NCBI GenBank assembly: GCA_024742395.1
Contig: JANSYO010000007.1
Span: 1-64,000 of the forward strand
Length of the DNA stretch: 64,000 nt
From: Cytophagales bacterium
Lineage (GTDB): Bacteria; Bacteroidota; Bacteroidia; Cytophagales; Spirosomataceae
Direction: 5' to 3'
The notes under the pieces were generated by a model. The model was not told the DNA's origin. It searched no databases and saw nothing but the letters and a program-made list of their open reading frames with translations. A program made the position numbers and the translations under genes. Below, in pieces: positions 60,444-64,000 of the stretch (its first letter is position 1; each line of letters opens with the position of its first letter).

Positions 60444-61748
60444 ATGCTACCTATACTTCTTAGTAGTATCGTTGTTTTTATTCTTGTTGTACTTCTTTTT
60501 GTTTTTCTGATTATTCAGGCGAAAGCGAAACTCTTACCACAAGGTGATGTGAACATCGTTATCAATGGAGATAAAGAAAATGCTTTAACTGTGAAGCCAG
60601 GAGATACTCTTCTGAATGTTTTGGCTAATCATGAGCTTTTTCTTGCTTCTGCCTGTGGAGGTGGAGGGACATGTGCAATGTGTAAATGCAATGTTTATAG
60701 TGGGGGAGGCGAAGTATTACCTACTGAAACCAACCACCTTAACAGAAGGCAGGTAGCTGAAAAACAACGTTTGGCTTGTCAGGTGAAAGTTAAGGAAGAT
60801 ATGGAAATTCGTATCCCTGATGAGGTATTTGGAGTTAAGAAATGGGAGTGTGAAGTTGTTTCTAATTACAATGTAGCTTCCTTTATCAAAGAATTTGAAG
60901 TTAAACTTCCGGAAGGTGAAACACTTGATTTTGAGGCTGGTGGCTATATCCAGGTTGATGTACCTAAAACAGAGGTAGAGTACAAGGATATAGATATTAC
61001 AGCTCACCCATTATATCATGAAACACCAGATAAGTTTAAATCAGAGTGGGACAATTTTAATCTGTGGCCATTGAAAATGGTGAATGACGAGGAAGTCTTC
61101 AGAGCTTATTCCATGGCAAATCACCCAGCTGAAGGTAATCGTATTAAATTAACGATTCGAATTGCTACTCCACCTTGGGATAGAGCCAAGAATGGCTGGA
61201 TGGACGTCAATCCTGGTATTTGCTCTTCTTACGTATTTAGTAAGAAGCCAGGCGACAAGGTGACAATTTCTGGTCCTTATGGAGAGTTCTTCATCAAAGA
61301 TACCGATGCCGAAATGTTATACATAGGCGGGGGGGCAGGTATGGCTCCAATGAGATCTCACCTTTATCACCTGTTTCACACCTTAAAAACAAAACGTAAG
61401 GTTACATTCTTCTATGGTGGTAGAACTAAGAGAGAGCTATTCTATATCAATGAATTCAAAGAAATAGAGAAGGAATTTCCAAACTTTAAGTTCTTTGTAG
61501 CTCTGGATAACCCATTACCTGAAGACAACTGGACTCTTAAAAAGGATATCAATGATCCTGAAGGAGATGGTTTCAAAGGTTTTGTTCATAATGTTGTAAT
61601 ACAAGAGTTTTTAAGTAAACATGAAGCTCCTGAGGACATTGAATTATATTTCTGTGGCCCACCAATGATGAATCAGTCTGTTTTGAAAATGGCAGATGAC
61701 TGGGGAATTCCTGATGAGAACGTTTCTTTTGACGATTTCGGTGGATAG
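60444..61748 (+). CDS. nqrF: Na+-translocating NADH:quinone reductase subunit F
   Basis: The NADH-oxidising subunit of 434 residues. One N-terminal helix (PILLSSIVVFILVVLLFVFL) is followed by a 2Fe-2S ferredoxin-like domain with Cys in SACGGGGTCAMCKC and RLACQ, then a ferredoxin-reductase domain with the FAD motif FRAYSMANHPAEGNRI and NADH site IGGGAGMAPMRSHL. ELYFCGPPMMNQSV and a C-terminal FDDFGG complete it. The stop overlaps the likely apbE start. Confidence 0.97.
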   Translation: MLPILLSSIVVFILVVLLFVFLIIQAKAKLLPQGDVNIVINGDKENALTVKPGDTLLNVLANHELFLASACGGGGTCAMCKCNVYSGGGEVLPTETNHLNRRQVAEKQRLACQVKVKEDMEIRIPDEVFGVKKWECEVVSNYNVASFIKEFEVKLPEGETLDFEAGGYIQVDVPKTEVEYKDIDITAHPLYHETPDKFKSEWDNFNLWPLKMVNDEEVFRAYSMANHPAEGNRIKLTIRIATPPWDRAKNGWMDVNPGICSSYVFSKKPGDKVTISGPYGEFFIKDTDAEMLYIGGGAGMAPMRSHLYHLFHTLKTKRKVTFFYGGRTKRELFYINEFKEIEKEFPNFKFFVALDNPLPEDNWTLKKDINDPEGDGFKGFVHNVVIQEFLSKHEAPEDIELYFCGPPMMNQSVLKMADDWGIPDENVSFDDFGG

Positions 61749-62760
61749 AAAAATAAAGCAGGTTTTAGCTGTACTGTGTTTTATATGTTTAGTTTCCTGT
61801 AAACAAGAAACTAAACCTTACTCGCAGATTACTGGTGCTGCACAGGGAACAACTTTCAAAATTGTTTTTGAATCTGTTTCTGAACAAGACTATTCTTCAT
61901 CGATAGACAGTCTGTTAAAGGTTATTGATGAGAGTATGTCGCTATGGGATCAAAACTCGTTGATTTCAAGAATTAATACCTTTGAGGATACTTTAATAAT
62001 TGATTCTCATTTTAAGAAAGTATTTGAAAGAACTACCCACTTCTATAATGTAAGTGAAGGCCGTTTTGACCCTACTGTTGGGCCTTTGCTGACCGCTTGG
62101 GGCTTGGCAAGAAAAAGTAATTTGCCCATACCAACTCAAACACAGATCGATAGTCTCCTGGGTTATGTGGACTTTTCTTCCTTTGAATTAAAAGGAAATA
62201 AACTTCAGAAGTTGAAATCGAATATTGAACTGGACTTTAATGCAATAGCACAGGGATACAGTGTAGATGCTTTGGGAGATTTTTTAGAGGAGAAGGGTAT
62301 TAAGAATTATTTGATTGAACTGGGAGGCGAAATAAAGACCAAAGGTTACAATCAGTTTAAGGAGCCATGGAAGGTAGGTATAGAAAGACCTGACTTTAAT
62401 GATTCAGACAGTAATAATGCCATTCAGACAGTGGTTGGGTTATCTGACTTGTCTTTGGCTACCTCGGGCAGTTATCGAAAATATGTAGAGTTTGATGGTA
62501 AGAAGTATAGTCATACTATCGATCCCAGAACGGGGTGGCCCGTTAATCATAACCTATTAAGCGTATCAGTGATTACACCTTCAGCCATGGATGCAGATGC
62601 TCTGGCTACCATGTTTATGGTCTTAGGCAAAGAGAAGGCATTAGAGTACGCAAACAAGAATGATATTCTGGTTCAATGTATCTCAGATAACCTTGGCGAG
62701 CTTGAGGTAAGCTTTTCAGAGGGCTTTGAAGAAATCCTTATAGAGCAAACCAATAACTAG
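61741..62760 (+). CDS. apbE: FAD:protein FMN transferase
   Basis: Transfers FMN from FAD to Thr residues of NqrB and NqrC. I propose a GTG start at 61741 overlapping nqrF by 8 nt because it opens a lipoprotein signal (DRKIKQVLAVLCFICLVSC); the ATGs at 61696 and 61714 in the same frame would lie well inside nqrF and put acidic and hydrophobic residues before the signal. The 339 residues show GAAQGTTFKIVF, LDFNAIAQGYSVDALGDFL, IELGGEIKTKG, LATSGSYRKY and IDPRTGWPVNHNLLSVSVI with Mg/FAD ligands. Its stop overlaps the convergent small gene. Confidence 0.94.
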   Translation: MDRKIKQVLAVLCFICLVSCKQETKPYSQITGAAQGTTFKIVFESVSEQDYSSSIDSLLKVIDESMSLWDQNSLISRINTFEDTLIIDSHFKKVFERTTHFYNVSEGRFDPTVGPLLTAWGLARKSNLPIPTQTQIDSLLGYVDFSSFELKGNKLQKLKSNIELDFNAIAQGYSVDALGDFLEEKGIKNYLIELGGEIKTKGYNQFKEPWKVGIERPDFNDSDSNNAIQTVVGLSDLSLATSGSYRKYVEFDGKKYSHTIDPRTGWPVNHNLLSVSVITPSAMDADALATMFMVLGKEKALEYANKNDILVQCISDNLGELEVSFSEGFEEILIEQTNN

Positions 62761-62945
62761 CTATTCTCGCAAGGCTCACCAACTGTTTTTCCACAGGCTC
62801 CGCAGACAGCTCCCTCTTTCTGAAGCATGGGATTATTATTGGCACAGGTTCCTTTAAATTCACCGTTTTTAACAAAAATTAAACGAACGCTGAAAAGAAA
62901 AAAAGCGAATAGCACTACGGCTAAAGTGATAAGCAATAATTTCAT
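62757..62945 (-). CDS. small CxxC membrane protein, NqrM-like
   Basis: A 62-residue protein with one helix (LLLITLAVVLFAFFLFSVRL) followed by a Cys-rich tail: FKGTC, then VCGACGK and GEPC. NqrM, the factor that places iron between NqrD and NqrE in Vibrio, is also a short single-helix protein with a KGSC-type motif after the helix and lies next to apbE. The position beside the nqr operon, the length and the helix-KGTC order agree. Here it is on the opposite strand and overlaps the apbE stop by 3-4 nt. Assignment is inferred, not certain; a generic membrane protein is the alternative. Confidence 0.68.
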   Translation of the reverse strand: MKLLLITLAVVLFAFFLFSVRLIFVKNGEFKGTCANNNPMLQKEGAVCGACGKTVGEPCENS

Positions 62946-63042
62946 ATAGTAAAAGTAGATAATTCTATTAACAATTCTGGAAAACTTTGTCTTATTGTAA
63001 GTTTTGACTATTTTGTTATTCCCTTAATTAACTAACAATATT

Positions 63043-63492
63043 ATGGTCACAAAAGTTGAGTCTGTACTGGAAGGAAAAAATTTGAAAGAGATTGTTGCCG
63101 TCAGGCCTGAAACATCTGTGATAGATGCTCTTGGTGTTATGGAGAAATATGGAGTGGGAGCAGTCCTGGTTATGGATGGAGAAGACCTACGTGGTATTTT
63201 TTCTGAAAGAGATTATGCACGGAAGGGAATTATCAAAGGGAGAAAGGCTAAGAGCACACAAATGATAGAAGTTATGACACATAACGTTTTTACTGTGGAG
63301 CTCAATAAGAGTATTAAGGAGTGCATGGAAATTATGGATACCAAAGGGATTCGTCACCTTCCTGTAATTAATGAAAACGAAAAAGTAGTAGGCGTGCTTA
63401 GTATTAGAGATATAGTAAATGCTTTGATCATGGAGCAGCGTCAGCATATTAATTTTTTAGAGAATTATATATCAGGCTCAATTGCAGGCTAG
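63043..63492 (+). CDS. two-CBS-domain protein
   Basis: A 149-residue protein made of a CBS pair: residues ~12-62 (VRPETSVIDALGVMEKYGVG then GAVLVMDGEDLRGIFSERDY) and ~75-135 (MTHNVFTVELNKSIKECMEI, then GIRHLPVINENEKVVGVLSI). CBS pairs bind adenosine nucleotides and usually regulate another domain; none is attached here, so it may act on a partner. It ends 33 nt before the phosphatase gene, whose promoter overlaps its 3' end. Confidence 0.92.
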   Translation: MVTKVESVLEGKNLKEIVAVRPETSVIDALGVMEKYGVGAVLVMDGEDLRGIFSERDYARKGIIKGRKAKSTQMIEVMTHNVFTVELNKSIKECMEIMDTKGIRHLPVINENEKVVGVLSIRDIVNALIMEQRQHINFLENYISGSIAG

Positions 63493-63508
63493 GCTTTTAC
63501 TACCTTTG
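63482..63508 (+). promoter_or_regulatory. promoter of the SixA-like gene
   Basis: -33 TTG (63482-63484), a 16-bp spacer and -7 TACCTTTG (63501-63508). It overlaps the last codons of the CBS gene. Confidence 0.5.
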
Positions 63509-63525
63509 CGAAAAGTTAAGAGCAA

Positions 63526-64000
63526 ATGGTAAAACGATTGTATATTGTTCGTCACGCACAAGCGGAAGATGGATACCTAAGGGACGTAGAAAGAAATCTT
63601 ACCTCCAAAGGTATTATGCAATCTGCCAAGCTGGGACGGTCACTAAAAGAAGAGGGAATTTCCATTGGAAAGATTTTAAGTAGCCCGGCCAACAGAGCTT
63701 TTCAAACAGCCAAAGTTTTTCTGGAACAATACAATAGAGAGGAAGACGAGATTGTAGTACTTGAAGGATTGTATGGTGGTGGCCCAAGAGGATATTTGGC
63801 AGCTATTAATGGAATAGCTGAAGAAGAGGAATCCGCGGCTGTTTTTGGCCATAATCCTGATATTACTTTTTTTGCGGAATACCTGACAAGGGACGATATT
63901 CAGGGAGATATGAAAAAAGCGACTATTATTGTTATGGAATTTGAGAACCTGAACTGGGCAGAGATCTCCGGAAACACCGGAAAGGTTCTGAGAAGAATTG
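63526..64000 (+). CDS. SixA-like phosphohistidine phosphatase (3' end cut by window)
   Basis: A histidine-phosphatase-superfamily protein; 158 residues are visible and the frame is still open at the window end. The catalytic motif is YIVRHAQAEDG, the RHA form of SixA. ERNLTSKGIMQSAKLGRSLK, ILSSPANRAFQTAKVF and the second catalytic His in VFGHNPDITFFAEYL follow. SixA removes phosphate from His in phosphorelay proteins. The usual length is about 160 residues, so only a few codons are missing. Confidence 0.9.
   Translation, partial: MVKRLYIVRHAQAEDGYLRDVERNLTSKGIMQSAKLGRSLKEEGISIGKILSSPANRAFQTAKVFLEQYNREEDEIVVLEGLYGGGPRGYLAAINGIAEEEESAAVFGHNPDITFFAEYLTRDDIQGDMKKATIIVMEFENLNWAEISGNTGKVLRRI

Noticed and set aside
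1-64000. tRNA, rRNA, phage, insertion sequence, toxin-antitoxin or defence genes
   Set aside because: I looked for them on both strands and saw no supporting motif, terminal repeats or typical proteins.

Overview
The window is a gene-dense, AT-rich stretch of a Bacteroidota chromosome, most like a marine Cytophagales-type bacterium. The support is a type IX secretion pair (PorU and PorV), a complete Na+-translocating NADH:quinone reductase operon, a SusC/FecA-style TonB receptor with an N-terminal carboxypeptidase-regulatory-like domain, many lipoproteins with a Cys lipobox, few Shine-Dalgarno sequences, and repeated matches to the Bacteroidota promoter (-33 TTTG, -7 TAnnTTTG). I see no rRNA, tRNA, CRISPR array, insertion sequence or prophage. 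Both window edges cut genes: the acyl-CoA ligase on the left lacks only its first codons, and the SixA-like phosphatase on the right lacks its end.

Layout. 1-3.9 kb: fadD, then an ECF sigma factor with a membrane partner that looks like an anti-sigma segment fused to a barrel-like domain. 4-8.2 kb: a minus-strand run of three glycosyltransferases and ribD. 8.3-17 kb: typA, a carboxylesterase divergent from a NrtR/AraR-type Nudix regulator with a palindrome between them, an OmpH/Skp-like protein, a penicillin-acylase-family hydrolase and a rhodanese. 17-22.5 kb: SprT-like metallopeptidase, porU, porV. 22.6-37 kb: housekeeping and envelope genes (cysS, amidase, M28/glutaminyl-cyclase-like lipoprotein, YggS, MazG-like, collagen-like lipoprotein, pyrC, ispH, Wzi/RemB-like protein).

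37.2-46.7 kb is the most interesting region, an iron-handling island: ferritin, a 52-residue Cys-rich peptide gene, a DUF4856 lipoprotein, two imelysin-family lipoproteins, a di-heme c-type cytochrome lipoprotein, an HTTM (vitamin-K-carboxylase-like) membrane protein and a TonB-dependent receptor. Three promoters in it carry the same 19-bp palindrome (ATTTRGACTTRATCTAAAT-like), each next to or overlapping a -7 box, which suggests one metal-responsive repressor controls the island. By analogy with EfeUOB, the imelysins stand in for EfeO, the di-heme protein for the redox component EfeB, and the HTTM protein sits where a permease would be expected.

46.7-55.7 kb: an SLC12-like transporter, lptB, recJ, a leader region that folds into a branched RNA plus terminator ahead of an Omp85-type barrel gene, ilvE and an S41 protease. 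55.9-64 kb: nqrABCDEF-apbE with a good promoter, a convergent small CxxC membrane protein that I propose is the NqrM-type iron-delivery factor, a CBS-domain protein and the SixA-like phosphatase.
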